Below are positions 35,506-44,100 of a DNA stretch of 64,000 nt, in pieces; position 1 is the first letter of the stretch, and every line of letters starts with the position of its first letter. Made by a program: the position numbers and the translations under genes. The stretch comes from an uncultured Bacteroidales bacterium (GTDB lineage Bacteria > Bacteroidota > Bacteroidia > Bacteroidales > Paludibacteraceae). Where the stretch lies: contig CAKUYO010000010.1 in assembly GCA_934716995.1 (NCBI GenBank), positions 9,961 through 73,960 of the forward strand, written 5' to 3'. The notes below the pieces were generated by a model. That model saw only the letters and a program-made list of their open reading frames with translations. It searched no databases and was not told where the DNA came from.

Positions 35506-37662
35506 TTACTCCTCGTCTGCATTCGCTGCAGCATATTCTTTGAGGAGTTTTTCCTGTACATCCGCAGGTACGAGTTCGTAGTCTTTGAACTTCATCGTAA
35601 ACGTTGCCCTGCCACCCGTAAGCGAACTGAGCGTTGTCGAATACGAAGTCAGTTCTTTCAGCGGCACTTCGGCGTGCAGGCGGGTGAAATTCTTCTCCGT
35701 CTCCATACCCAGTACCATACCGCGGCGACCCGTGATGTCCGACATCACATCGCCTACCAAATCATTCGGTACCAGCACTTCCACTTCGTAGATAGGCTCC
35801 AGCACCTTCGGATTTGCATTGCGGAACGCCTCGGCAAACGCATGGCGACCTGCCAGACGGAATGAAATTTCGTTGGAATCTACGGGGTGCATCTTGCCGT
35901 CGTAAACGATCACACGCACATCGCGGGCGTATGAACCCGTCAGCGGTCCTTGCTCCATACGGTCCATGATACCTTTCAGGATAGCGGGGATGAAGCGTGC
36001 CTCAATGGCACCGCCCACAATGGAGTTCACCAATACGAGTTTGCCGCCCCACTCCAAGGGAATCTCCTGTGTATCTTTTACCGTAACGCGGTACTCTTGG
36101 TTGCCGAACTTATACACCTCTTTTACAGGTACGCCCTCTTCATAAGGCTCTACAATCAGGTGCACCTCGCCGAATTGCCCCGATCCGCCCGACTGTTTCT
36201 TGTGGCGGTAGTCGGCGCGTGACGACTTCGTGATCGTCTCGCGGTACGGTATCTTCGGCTCCTCGAATACCACCTGCATCTTCTCGTTGTTCTCCAGACG
36301 CCATTTCAGCGTACGCAGGTGAAATTCTCCCTGACCGGAAACAATCATCTGTTTCAACTCTTTCGACTGCTCCACAATCCATGTCGGGTCTTCCTCGTGC
36401 ATACGGGTCAGCAGGGCGGCGAGTTTCTCGTTGTCCGCCTCGTTCACGGGACGGATGGCACGGCGGAAACGCGGTTGCGGGTACTCAATCTTTGCATAAT
36501 GCAGGTCGCAGTCCTTCGCGTTCAGCGTGTTGCCCGTACGGGTGTCTTTCAGTTTTACGGTAGCCGCGATGTCGCCTGCCGCCACTTCGTCCACCGGTAT
36601 GCGGTTCGCACCCGCCACCATATAAAGTTGCGAGATACGCTCTTTGCCGCCTCTGTCCATATTCTGCAGATCGTCGCCCGCTTTCACCGTTCCTTGCATC
36701 ACGCGGAAATAGTTCACCTCGCCGATATGCGGCTCCACCGATGTTTTGAACACATACAGGCTGGTCGGTTTCGTCGGGTCGGGACTGATGCCCTCGCCTT
36801 CGAGCGTCGGATATTTGAAATTCGCGGGTTCGGGAGCCATCGTCAGCAGAAAATCCATCAAGCGGCGGATACCCATATCTTTCAGTGCACTCGTGCAAAT
36901 CACGGGGTACATCGACCCGTCGGCATAGACCGAGCGCAGACCGCGCATAATCTCCTCGTCGGTCAGTCCCTCGCTCAGGAACTTGTCAAGCAGTGTCTCG
37001 TCCGCTTCGGCAGCCTGTTCCTGCAGTTGCTGGCGCATCTCCGCCACGCGCTCCTGATGTTCAGCAGGAATCTCTTTCTCTTCGGGTGCACCGCCTTCGG
37101 GTCCCCAGACGAGCATCTTGCCTTTCAGCACATCGATCGCCGCATTGAAACCCGCACCTGCGTTCACGGGATATTGTATCAGGGTGCACTTGTTACCGAA
37201 ATTCTCTTTCAGTTGTGCAAACGTATGTTCAAAGTCAGCGTCCGGGTGGTCGCATTTGTTGATCACGAATGCCAGCGGCTTCTTCGCCTTTTCCACCAGA
37301 CGGAAATTGTTTTGTGTACCTACTTCGATACCGTTGTTGGCGGTCAGCACGATCAGCGCCGAACCTACCATTTGCAAGGCTGCTACCGTACCGCCACAGA
37401 AATCATCCGAACCGGCGCAGTCAATGATGTTCAGTTTTTTACCTTGGAACTCGATGTTGCAAACCGTCGAGAAAACCGAGTAACCGTACTCCTTCTCCAC
37501 GGGAAAATAGTCGCATACGGTCGATTGTGCCTCAATCGAACCGCGACGTTTGATCACACCACTCTCATAAAGCATCGCCTCCATAAGAGTGGTTTTACCC
37601 GATCCGCTACCGCCCAACATAGCGATATTCTTGATCTCGTTTGCTTGATAAACTTTAGCCAT
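35506..37662 (-). CDS. Elongation factor G paralog of EF-G2 type, catalytic His replaced
   Basis: The 718-aa protein has the EF-G domain order: G domain (1-270), domain II (VEPHIGEVNYFRVMQGTVKA), III, IV (KQSGGSGQFGEVHLIVEP) and V (SDITGRRGMVLGMETEKN). Walker A is GGSGSGKT (17-24) and the G4 motif NKCD is present. The G3 motif reads DCAGSDDF: D81-G84 are there but the catalytic His that follows in canonical EF-G (DTPGHVDF) is Ser85. Length and sequence match the EF-G2 paralog of Bacteroides, reported to support translocation without GTP hydrolysis and to aid gut colonisation; equivalence here is inference. The ATG at 37662 is chosen over an upstream extension that would read through the promoter. 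A consensus promoter lies about 100 nt upstream. Confidence 0.88.
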   Translation of the reverse strand: MAKVYQANEIKNIAMLGGSGSGKTTLMEAMLYESGVIKRRGSIEAQSTVCDYFPVEKEYGYSVFSTVCNIEFQGKKLNIIDCAGSDDFCGGTVAALQMVGSALIVLTANNGIEVGTQNNFRLVEKAKKPLAFVINKCDHPDADFEHTFAQLKENFGNKCTLIQYPVNAGAGFNAAIDVLKGKMLVWGPEGGAPEEKEIPAEHQERVAEMRQQLQEQAAEADETLLDKFLSEGLTDEEIMRGLRSVYADGSMYPVICTSALKDMGIRRLMDFLLTMAPEPANFKYPTLEGEGISPDPTKPTSLYVFKTSVEPHIGEVNYFRVMQGTVKAGDDLQNMDRGGKERISQLYMVAGANRIPVDEVAAGDIAATVKLKDTRTGNTLNAKDCDLHYAKIEYPQPRFRRAIRPVNEADNEKLAALLTRMHEEDPTWIVEQSKELKQMIVSGQGEFHLRTLKWRLENNEKMQVVFEEPKIPYRETITKSSRADYRHKKQSGGSGQFGEVHLIVEPYEEGVPVKEVYKFGNQEYRVTVKDTQEIPLEWGGKLVLVNSIVGGAIEARFIPAILKGIMDRMEQGPLTGSYARDVRVIVYDGKMHPVDSNEISFRLAGRHAFAEAFRNANPKVLEPIYEVEVLVPNDLVGDVMSDITGRRGMVLGMETEKNFTRLHAEVPLKELTSYSTTLSSLTGGRATFTMKFKDYELVPADVQEKLLKEYAAANADEE

Positions 37663-37768
37663 AATTGTGTTTTTTATAAGGTTACAGCAAGAACACCCTC
37701 GGCAACCGTCAGACAGGTTTCGCCGCCCCAAGACAGGCAACTCACAACCGCAACGGTATTCTCGTTTG

Positions 37769-37799
37769 CAAAGATACGACAAAAATGCAAACCGTGCAA
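37769..37799 (-). promoter_or_regulatory. EF-G2 promoter
   Basis: Minus strand TTG (37797-37799), 20 nt, TATCTTTG (37769-37776). The leader is about 100 nt and contains no clear riboswitch. Confidence 0.82.
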
Positions 37800-37840
37800 A
37801 CAAAAAATGCAAATCCTGCTGCACAGCATATTTTTCAATC

Positions 37841-37894
37841 CACAATGTATAGCATAATGGCACAATACACAATGTATAGCATAATGGCACAATA
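37841..37894. repeat. 27-nt perfect tandem duplication upstream of EF-G2
   Basis: Two identical 27-nt units beginning cacaatgtatagcataatgg, plus a partial third (cacaatga), start 42 nt upstream of the EF-G2 -33 box. They are followed by the ccttaaag word tract (37911-37972). Confidence 0.9.
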
Positions 37895-37910
37895 CACAAT
37901 GACACCTTTG

Positions 37911-37972
37911 TCCTTAAAGTCCTTACTGTCCTTAAAATCCTTATCGTCCCTAAAGACCTTAAAAACCTTATG
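37911..37972. repeat. Degenerate 'gtccttaaag' repeat tract
   Basis: About six units of tccttaaa/g; the reverse complement of the tract at 496-550. Confidence 0.75.
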
Positions 37973-37994
37973 CTATCAAGAGTATGTGATTATG

Positions 37995-38060
37995 GGGTGA
38001 TTATCGGGTGATTATCGGGTGATTAACGGGTGATTAACGGGTGATTATGGGGTGATTAAG
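37995..38060. repeat. 11-nt tandem repeat 'gggtgattatc', six units
   Basis: Six contiguous units of gggtgatta(t/a)(c/g). The last one and a half units code for the C-terminus and stop codon of the GNAT gene, so repeat length can change that protein's end. Confidence 0.88.
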
Positions 38061-38596
38061 CCATCTATGCCATATACATATCGGTGTATGGTGCGTATAA
38101 CCCGTTCTGCATCTCTCTCCTGTTGCAAACCGGGCGTTGCCATCAGCCGCATCGGCAGGCTCTCGCCCCCTGTCCTGTATGCCGGCTGTATATAGGGAGT
38201 CTCCTGCCAGAGCCGCAGCCCGTTCCGTTCATAGAACCCCACCCTGCGGTGGCTCATCTCGTCTTCGGGCATCTCCACCTCCAACACCAACGGCATTCCC
38301 GCACGCGCCAGCACTGCCTGCAGTATCTGCCCGCCGTAGCCGTGGTTGCGCTGTGCGGGGTCGGTGGCAAAATGCTCCCCGTAGCAGAATGTTCCGAAGT
38401 CCCAATAGGTCAGAAAACCGGTCGGCACACCCTCCTCGTTTTCCGCCAGCACGCAATGGAACACCGGATTGGTATCCGTATTCACCCGTTGTGCCTCCGT
38501 ATCGCGCCTTTCCGCCTCGGGAAAAGCCTCCAGCCACAGTCTTTCCACAAATGCATACCCTGCATCCGCACTCCCAATCTCTCTCAATCGTATCAT
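38045..38596 (-). CDS. GNAT-family N-acetyltransferase
   Basis: The 183-aa protein has the GNAT fold: N-terminal MIRLREIGSADAGYAFVERL, the central strand HCVLAENEEGVPTGFLTYWD, the acetyl-CoA-binding motif A FATDPAQRNHGYGGQILQAV (R/Q-x-x-G-x-G as RNHGYG) and VGFYERNGLRLWQET (motif B). It probably acetylates a small molecule or a protein amine; the substrate is unknown. The final residues GLITP and the stop codon lie in a gggtgatta tandem repeat. It is a single gene with its own promoter, transcribed away from the ncRNA. Confidence 0.85.
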   Translation of the reverse strand: MIRLREIGSADAGYAFVERLWLEAFPEAERRDTEAQRVNTDTNPVFHCVLAENEEGVPTGFLTYWDFGTFCYGEHFATDPAQRNHGYGGQILQAVLARAGMPLVLEVEMPEDEMSHRRVGFYERNGLRLWQETPYIQPAYRTGGESLPMRLMATPGLQQERDAERVIRTIHRYVYGIDGLITP

Positions 38597-38617
38597 AAAA
38601 AAGAGTTATTTTACCTG

Positions 38618-38648
38618 CAAAGATACTGAAAATGACCCGCATACACAA
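38618..38648 (-). promoter_or_regulatory. GNAT gene promoter
   Basis: Minus strand TTG (38646-38648), 20 nt, TATCTTTG (38618-38625), about 15 nt from the likely transcription start to the ATG. Confidence 0.82.
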
Positions 38649-38718
38649 AATATACCCGTACAATCCACCTGTTTTGCAAAATAACATTTGGCAATTTGTA
38701 TTTTTCTGCCATAATCAT

Positions 38719-38749
38719 TTGTGCAGGTCGCAAAAAAGCAGTAATTTTG
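38719..38749 (+). promoter_or_regulatory. Promoter of the ncRNA candidate
   Basis: TTG (38719-38721), 20 nt, TAATTTTG (38742-38749). There is no ORF in the 190 nt that follow before a terminator. Confidence 0.8.
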
Positions 38750-38754
38750 CACCC

Positions 38755-38944
38755 GATTTCAGAGAAGCGGAATAACGGGGAGGATACACAAAATACTTTT
38801 TTTTCACCTAATTAGGTGCATGGAAATGACTCTTGAAGAGGGAGTTCGTAGCCCGTCCGTCCGCGTGAGCGATTGTTCGGGGTTATAGTCGTGGTAAAAA
38901 GCGAACATGTACAGAAGCCTATCTATTGCAGATGGGCATTTTTT
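38755..38944 (+). ncRNA. Candidate structured non-coding RNA, about 190 nt
   Basis: A consensus promoter is followed by about 190 nt without an ORF and then by a rho-independent terminator. The body folds into clear local hairpins: cacct-aatt-aggtg (38805-38818), actctt-gaaga-gggagt (38829-38845), and a longer stem at 38849-38885 in which cccg/cggg encloses a symmetric 6 x 6 internal loop and a cgc-gtga-gcg tip. The terminator hairpin is 38917-38937. Size and independent transcription fit 6S RNA or the Bacteroidales-1 motif, but I could not reproduce a 6S rod with a central bubble. It is not tmRNA, RNase P or SRP RNA by their conserved words. A riboswitch is less likely because the terminator and more than 180 nt separate it from the next gene. 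Confidence 0.55.
38917..38944 (+). terminator. Terminator of the ncRNA candidate
   Basis: gcctatct, attgc, agatgggc (8 bp with one G-U), then attttttg. Confidence 0.82.
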
Positions 38945-39129
38945 GTGTGCAGACCTCCCCTGCCCCTCCCAAAGCACCCCGCAAAGGAGGGGAATTCGGG
39001 CTCCGTTAATTGGCGTTAATCGACCGTTAACAGAATATCCATTAAAGACCATTAAAGGACCATTAAAACGTTGTGGAACAAATAATTAACATATAATGAG
39101 CCATATAATTGACTGTAAATTATAAGACA

Positions 39130-39693
39130 ATGAATACAGACTTGTATGTAGATTTTATGCGGCGGTACGGGACGCTGACAGCAGAAGCCGAGGCGGACTT
39201 GCGGGAGCGGGTGCAGGCGTTGCAACGCACCAAAGGGCAAACTATCATTCGCACAGGACAGGTGGCAAGCAGTTGGTTCCTCGTGGAAAGCGGAATGGTT
39301 CGCTCCTATTACCAATACGCCCACAAACAAGTAACTATCTGGTTTGCAAGCGAAAACACATTCGCCGCCTCTATTTCGGCACTCTACAACGACCAGCCGT
39401 CGTGCGAGACCATAGAGTGTATCGAGGATTGCCGTTTTCTGTACATCACCAACCACGATATGCAAGACTTGTGCCGCCGATACGACTGTATCAACACCAT
39501 CCACCGCAAAATGGCCGAAGAGTATTGCATCATTCTGCAAAACCGCATCTACTCGTTTCAGGTACTGAGTGCCGCAGAGCGGTATCGCGAACTGCAAGAG
39601 ACCGAACCCGCTGTGGTACAGCGTGCGCCACTACAATACATCGCGTCTTATCTCGGTATCTCGCAAGAGACATTGAGCCGCATACGGCACTGA
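39130..39693 (+). CDS. Crp/Fnr-family transcriptional regulator
   Basis: The 187-aa protein has an N-terminal cyclic-nucleotide-binding-like beta-roll (KGQTIIRTGQVASSWFLVES, GMVRSYYQYAHKQVTIWFAS) and a C-terminal helix-turn-helix LQYIASYLGISQETLSRIR, the standard Bacteroidota Crp/Fnr layout. It has no N-terminal Cys cluster for an Fe-S centre, and the cAMP-binding residues are not obvious, so the signal is unknown. The ATG at 39130 (MNTDLYVDF) is preferred to one seven codons earlier. The stop is 5 nt before a TTGACttttGTCAA palindrome at the promoter of the RND efflux operon, which makes this protein the natural candidate regulator of that operon. Confidence 0.88.
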   Translation: MNTDLYVDFMRRYGTLTAEAEADLRERVQALQRTKGQTIIRTGQVASSWFLVESGMVRSYYQYAHKQVTIWFASENTFAASISALYNDQPSCETIECIEDCRFLYITNHDMQDLCRRYDCINTIHRKMAEEYCIILQNRIYSFQVLSAAERYRELQETEPAVVQRAPLQYIASYLGISQETLSRIRH

Positions 39694-39698
39694 TTTTT

Positions 39699-39742
39699 TT
39701 GACTTTTGTCAAATCTGTGAAACGGAAAAAGCAGTACCTTTG
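39699..39742 (+). promoter_or_regulatory. FNR-like operator plus -7 box of the RND efflux operon
   Basis: TTGACttttGTCAA (39699-39712) is a perfect 5-4-5 palindrome close to the Crp/Fnr consensus. TACCTTTG (39735-39742) is a good -7 box but has no TTG at the 20-nt position; the palindrome's 3' arm ends there instead. Its centre lies near -43 of the expected start, a class II activator position. Confidence 0.65.
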
Positions 39743-39828
39743 CAGGCGTTTTGCGGGTTCCATTAAACCACACAAAAAACATATAATTATCGTGTAATTG
39801 ACCATTAATTTTAATCAACCAAAACCGG

Positions 39829-39861
39829 CAAAACCTATTGCGCAGGCAACACGCCTGCGCT
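39829..39861. repeat. Hairpin repeat family A, copy 4
   Basis: caaaacctattgc followed by stem GCGCAGGC, loop AACAC, GCCTGCGC. The loop and the aaaacc lead are conserved while both stem arms differ in a matched way from copies 1-3. It lies in the leader of the efflux operon. Confidence 0.75.
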
Positions 39862-39939
39862 GACGGAAATGCAAACAACAATACAGCAAAAAACAACGAT
39901 ATAAACAAACAATAACGACATAAAAACAAAACAAATAGT

Positions 39940-41040
39940 ATGAATAAGAAGGTATTTATCTGTATTGCCTTGTGTATGTGCGCGCTGAGCGCATGCCACA
40001 AAGGCGGACAAGGACAAGAAGAACAGGTGGCGCACAACAAGACCATGGTGGTGCTGGCGCAAGACTGCGTGGTGGAGGAGAGTTATCCCGCCTCTATCCG
40101 CGGACGACAGGACATCGCCATCATGCCGCAAGTGGCCGGTACGCTGACCAAACTATGCGTAGTCGAGGGTGAGCGCGTGCGCAAAGGGCAGGTGCTGTTT
40201 GTCATCGACCAGGTGCCGTACCGCGCATCGTTGGAGACCGCTGAAGCCAACGTGGAAGTAGCCAAGTCGGGTGTTGCTACCGCCGAATTAGTGTATCAAT
40301 CCAAACAACAACTCTACGCCGACAGCGTCATCTCGGACTTCGACCTGCAGACGGCGAAGAACAGTTACCTGAGTGCCAAGGCAGGTCTGGCACAGGCAAA
40401 TGCCGCATTGGTCATCGCGCAGAACAACCTCAACTATACAGAGGTGAAGAGCCCGAGCGACGGTGTGGTGGGTACGCTGCCTTTTCGCGTGGGGGCACTG
40501 GTGGCGCCGCAGATGCCTACCCCGCTGACCACCGTGAGCGACAACTCGGTGATGTACGTCTATTTCTCGATGACCGAGAACCAATGGCTTGCCCTCGCAC
40601 GCCAATACGGCAGCAAAGACGCCGCCTTGCGCAATATGCCCGCTGTGGAGTTGGTGCTCAACGACGGCAGCAAATACTCCGAAAGCGGCAAGATTGAGAC
40701 CGTGTCGGGCGTGATTGACCAAGCCACCGGCACCGTCAGCGTGCGGGCTACGTTTGGCAACAAGAACGGTCTGCTCACCTCTGGCGGTGCGGGCAACATC
40801 GTCCTCGCAAAGCCGCAGCAGGGTGCGCTCCTCATTCCGCGAACCGCTACCTACGAGATACAGGACAAAGTGTTTGTCTATCGCGTGGAGAACGGCAAGA
40901 CCGCTGCTACACAGGTGGTCGTCAACCGCTTGAACGGTGGCAAGGAGTACATTGTAGAGAGCGGCTTGCAGGCAGGAGACACCATCGTTACCGAAGGCGT
41001 GGCAATGCTCAAAGAAGGCGTGAAAATAATGATGAATTAA
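39940..41040 (+). CDS. RND efflux periplasmic adaptor (membrane fusion protein, AcrA/MexA type)
   Basis: The 366-aa protein is a lipoprotein (MNKKVFICIALCMCALSAC, acylated Cys 19) that bridges the inner-membrane pump and the outer-membrane channel. It shows the lipoyl/HlyD-type halves QVAGTLTKLCVVEGERVRKG and NYTEVKSPSDGVVGTLPFRV, a coiled-coil hairpin between them (SLETAEANVEVAKSGVATAE), and the beta-barrel and membrane-proximal domains (GLLTSGGAGNIVLAKPQQGA, AGDTIVTEGVAMLKEGVKI). Length is normal for the class. It is the first structural gene of a three-gene operon. Substrates of the pump are not evident from sequence. Confidence 0.93.
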   Translation: MNKKVFICIALCMCALSACHKGGQGQEEQVAHNKTMVVLAQDCVVEESYPASIRGRQDIAIMPQVAGTLTKLCVVEGERVRKGQVLFVIDQVPYRASLETAEANVEVAKSGVATAELVYQSKQQLYADSVISDFDLQTAKNSYLSAKAGLAQANAALVIAQNNLNYTEVKSPSDGVVGTLPFRVGALVAPQMPTPLTTVSDNSVMYVYFSMTENQWLALARQYGSKDAALRNMPAVELVLNDGSKYSESGKIETVSGVIDQATGTVSVRATFGNKNGLLTSGGAGNIVLAKPQQGALLIPRTATYEIQDKVFVYRVENGKTAATQVVVNRLNGGKEYIVESGLQAGDTIVTEGVAMLKEGVKIMMN

Positions 41041-41131
41041 GAATGATGAATTAGGAATTAACAGGGTGTCCCATTTGCCTTATCAGGCTTATTAGCCCAA
41101 TTAGCCCTATTCGACTTATTTATATCAACCT

Positions 41132-44100
41132 ATGAACGTAAAAACTTTTGTGGAGCGGCCGGTGCTGTCGGCAGTCATATCCATCGTGATAGCCCTGCTC
41201 GGACTTATCGGACTCAAGACGCTCCCTATCGAACAATACCCCGACATCGCACCACCTACCGTCATGGTGATGACCCAGTACTATGGTGCCAGTGCCGAGT
41301 CGGTACAGAAATCCGTCATCGCCCCCCTCGAAGAGGCTATCAACGGTGTCGAGAATATGACCTATATGACCTCCACGGCAACCAACACCGGTTCGGCGGA
41401 GATATATGTCTATTTCAAGCAGGGTACCGACCCCGATATGGCGGCGGTGAATGTACAGAACAAAATTTCGTCGGCTACGGCGCAGTTGCCCTCAGAGGTC
41501 AAGGTGGTTGGCGTACAGGCGTTCAAGCGGCAGACCAGTATGCTGCAGATCTTCACGGTTTCCTCGCCCGACGATACCTACGACCAGACATTCCTCAGCA
41601 ACTATATCAACATCAATATCAAGCCCGAACTGCTGCGTATTCAGGGTGTCGGACAGATGGTGGTGCTGGGCGGCAACTACTCGATGCGTATCTGGATGCG
41701 CCCCGATGTGATGGCGCAATACGGCTTGGTGCCGAGTGATGTAACGGCGGCTCTCGCCGAGCAGAATATCGAATCGGCTACAGGTGCCATCGGCGAGAAC
41801 TCCCCCGAGGCGTACCAATATACTATGAAGTACAAAGGGCGTTTGCAGACCCCCGAGGAGTTCGGTCAGATAGTTATCCGCTCCACCGCCGACGGCGAAG
41901 TGCTTCGCCTGCGCGACATCGCCGACATCGAGTTGGGCGAGGAGAGTTACGGCTTCGACGGTCGTCAGAACGGGCATCACGGCGTACAATGTATGGTTTT
42001 CCAGACGGCGGGTTCCAACGCTACCGAGGTGAATAATCAGATAGATGCCCTCCTTGCGGAGGTACAGGCACACGCTCCCAAGGGTGTGAAAATCACGCAG
42101 ATGATGTCCACCAACGATTTCCTCTATGCCTCTATCCACAACGTGGTCAAGACCCTCATTGAGGCAATCCTGCTGGTTATCCTCATCGTGCTGCTTTTCT
42201 TGCAAGACTGGCGCTCAACGCTCATTCCCTTTGTCAGCATCATCGTCTCGCTCATCGGTACGTTTGCTTTTATGGTCGTGGCGGGGTTCTCTATCAACCT
42301 TATCACGCTTTTTGCCCTCGTGCTTGTCATCGGTACGGTGGTGGACGACTCTATCGTGGTGGTCGAGGCGGTGCACAGCCGCTTTGATGCGGGCTACAAA
42401 AACCCGTTCCAGGCCACGGTATATGGAACCAAAGATGTGGCGGTGGCTATCATCACCTCGTCGCTCGTCTTTATGGCGGTGTTTATCCCTATCAGTTTCA
42501 TCGGCGGCACCAGCGGTGTCTTCTATCGCCAGTTCGGTCTGACCATGGCGGTAGCGGTAGGTATCTCCGCCCTCAACGCGCTCACCACCTGCCCCGCCCT
42601 CTGCGCTCTGCTGCTGCGTCCCAAAGAGACCAATATCGACAACCTCCGCGGCTACAAGCGCTGGCGTTTCCGTTTCTCCGACAAGTGGAACCGCGGTTTT
42701 GACCGCCTCACCGCATGGTATCAGCGCGGTGCGGCACATTTCGTCAAACATCCGTGGATGTCATTCCTTACCGCCGCTTTGGGCGTTGCCCTGATGGTGG
42801 TACTGATGAATACCACCAAGACCGGTCTCGTCCCCGACGAGGATCTGGGTACCGTAATGGTGAATATCGACACACCTCCCGGCAGTTCGCTTGCCACCAC
42901 CGACGACATCATGCGCGAGATAGAAAACCGCCTGATGACTATCCCCGAGGTGGCGGAACTGAACAGTACGGCGGGCTACGGACTGATCTCCGGCGAGTCA
43001 AGTGCGGCGGGTAATATCATTTTGAAACTCCGTCCGTGGGACGAGCGTACCCGCAAAGACCAGGCGGTCAATGCCGTCATCGGCAAGGTCTATGCCCTCA
43101 CCGCCGACATCAAGGATGCCACCGTCTTCGCTATGGCACCTGCCCAGATTTCGGGTTACGGTACCGGCAACGCACTGGATATCAACCTCGAAGACAAGGT
43201 AGGCGGCGATATGCACCAGTTCTACGACTATGCACAGCAGTTTATCGGTGCGCTCAACGGACGACCCGAGATAAGTATGGCGTTCACGTCCTTCAACCTC
43301 AATTTCCCGCAGTGGGAGGTGAGTGTTGATGCCGCCAAATGCCAGCGCTCGGGTATCACCGCCAACGAGGTACTCGCCTGCCTGTCGGGCTATTACGGCG
43401 GTCAGTACGTCAGCGATTTCAACCGTTTCGGCAAGGTCTATAAAGTGCAGATTATGGGCGACCCCAAGCAGCGTATGGACGAGCGCAGTCTCGACAACAC
43501 GTTTGTCCGTCTCCACAGCGGCGAGATGGCGCCCCTCTCGCAGTTCATCACGCTCCGCCGTGTCTATGGCGCCGACAAACTGACGCGCTTCAACCTCTAC
43601 AACTCCATCTCTGTCAGCGCAATGCCTGCCGACGGCTATTCGTCGGGCGATGCCATCCGGGCGGTCAAAGAGGTGGCTGCACAGGTGCTGCCGTCGCAGT
43701 ACGCCGTCGATTACGGAGGTATCACCCGTGAGGAAAGTCAGTCGAGCAACAGCACCACGGCGGTTATTTTCCTCATCTGTATCGTCTTTATCTACCTCAT
43801 TCTCTCGGCGTTGTACGAGTCCTTCCGTCTCCCGCTGGCTGTCATCATCGCCGTGCCGGTAGGTCTGATGGGTTCCTTCCTGCTGACCAAGATATGCGGT
43901 CTCGAAAACAACATCTACCTCCAGACGGGTGTCATTATGTTGATCGGTTTGCTCAGCAAAACGGCTATCCTTATCACCGAGTACGCTTCCGAGCGCCGCA
44001 AAGCGGGCAAGAGCCTGCAGGATGCGGCTGTCGATGCGGCGGGTGCGCGTCTGCGCCCGATTATGATGACCGTCCTCACGCTGATCTTCGGTATGCTCCC

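Larger units (their letters stand above)
38597..39129. other. Gene-free region with divergent promoters and ncRNA candidate
   Basis: It holds the GNAT promoter (minus), the promoter, body and terminator of the ncRNA candidate (plus), a C-rich/G-rich palindrome at 38961-38997 (cctcccctgcccctccc ... ggagggg) and A/T-rich repeats of accattaaa (39045-39066) before the Crp/Fnr gene. I see no protein gene. Confidence 0.6.

Noticed and set aside
37663..37905. N-terminal extension of the EF-G2 protein
   Set aside because: It would translate the promoter and a 27-nt tandem repeat; the 718-aa length from 37662 matches EF-G2.
38755..38944. tmRNA, RNase P RNA or SRP RNA as identity of the ncRNA
   Set aside because: Their invariant words (for example the SRP GGAAGCAG region, the RNase P GAGGAAAGTC core or a tmRNA alanine acceptor end) are missing.
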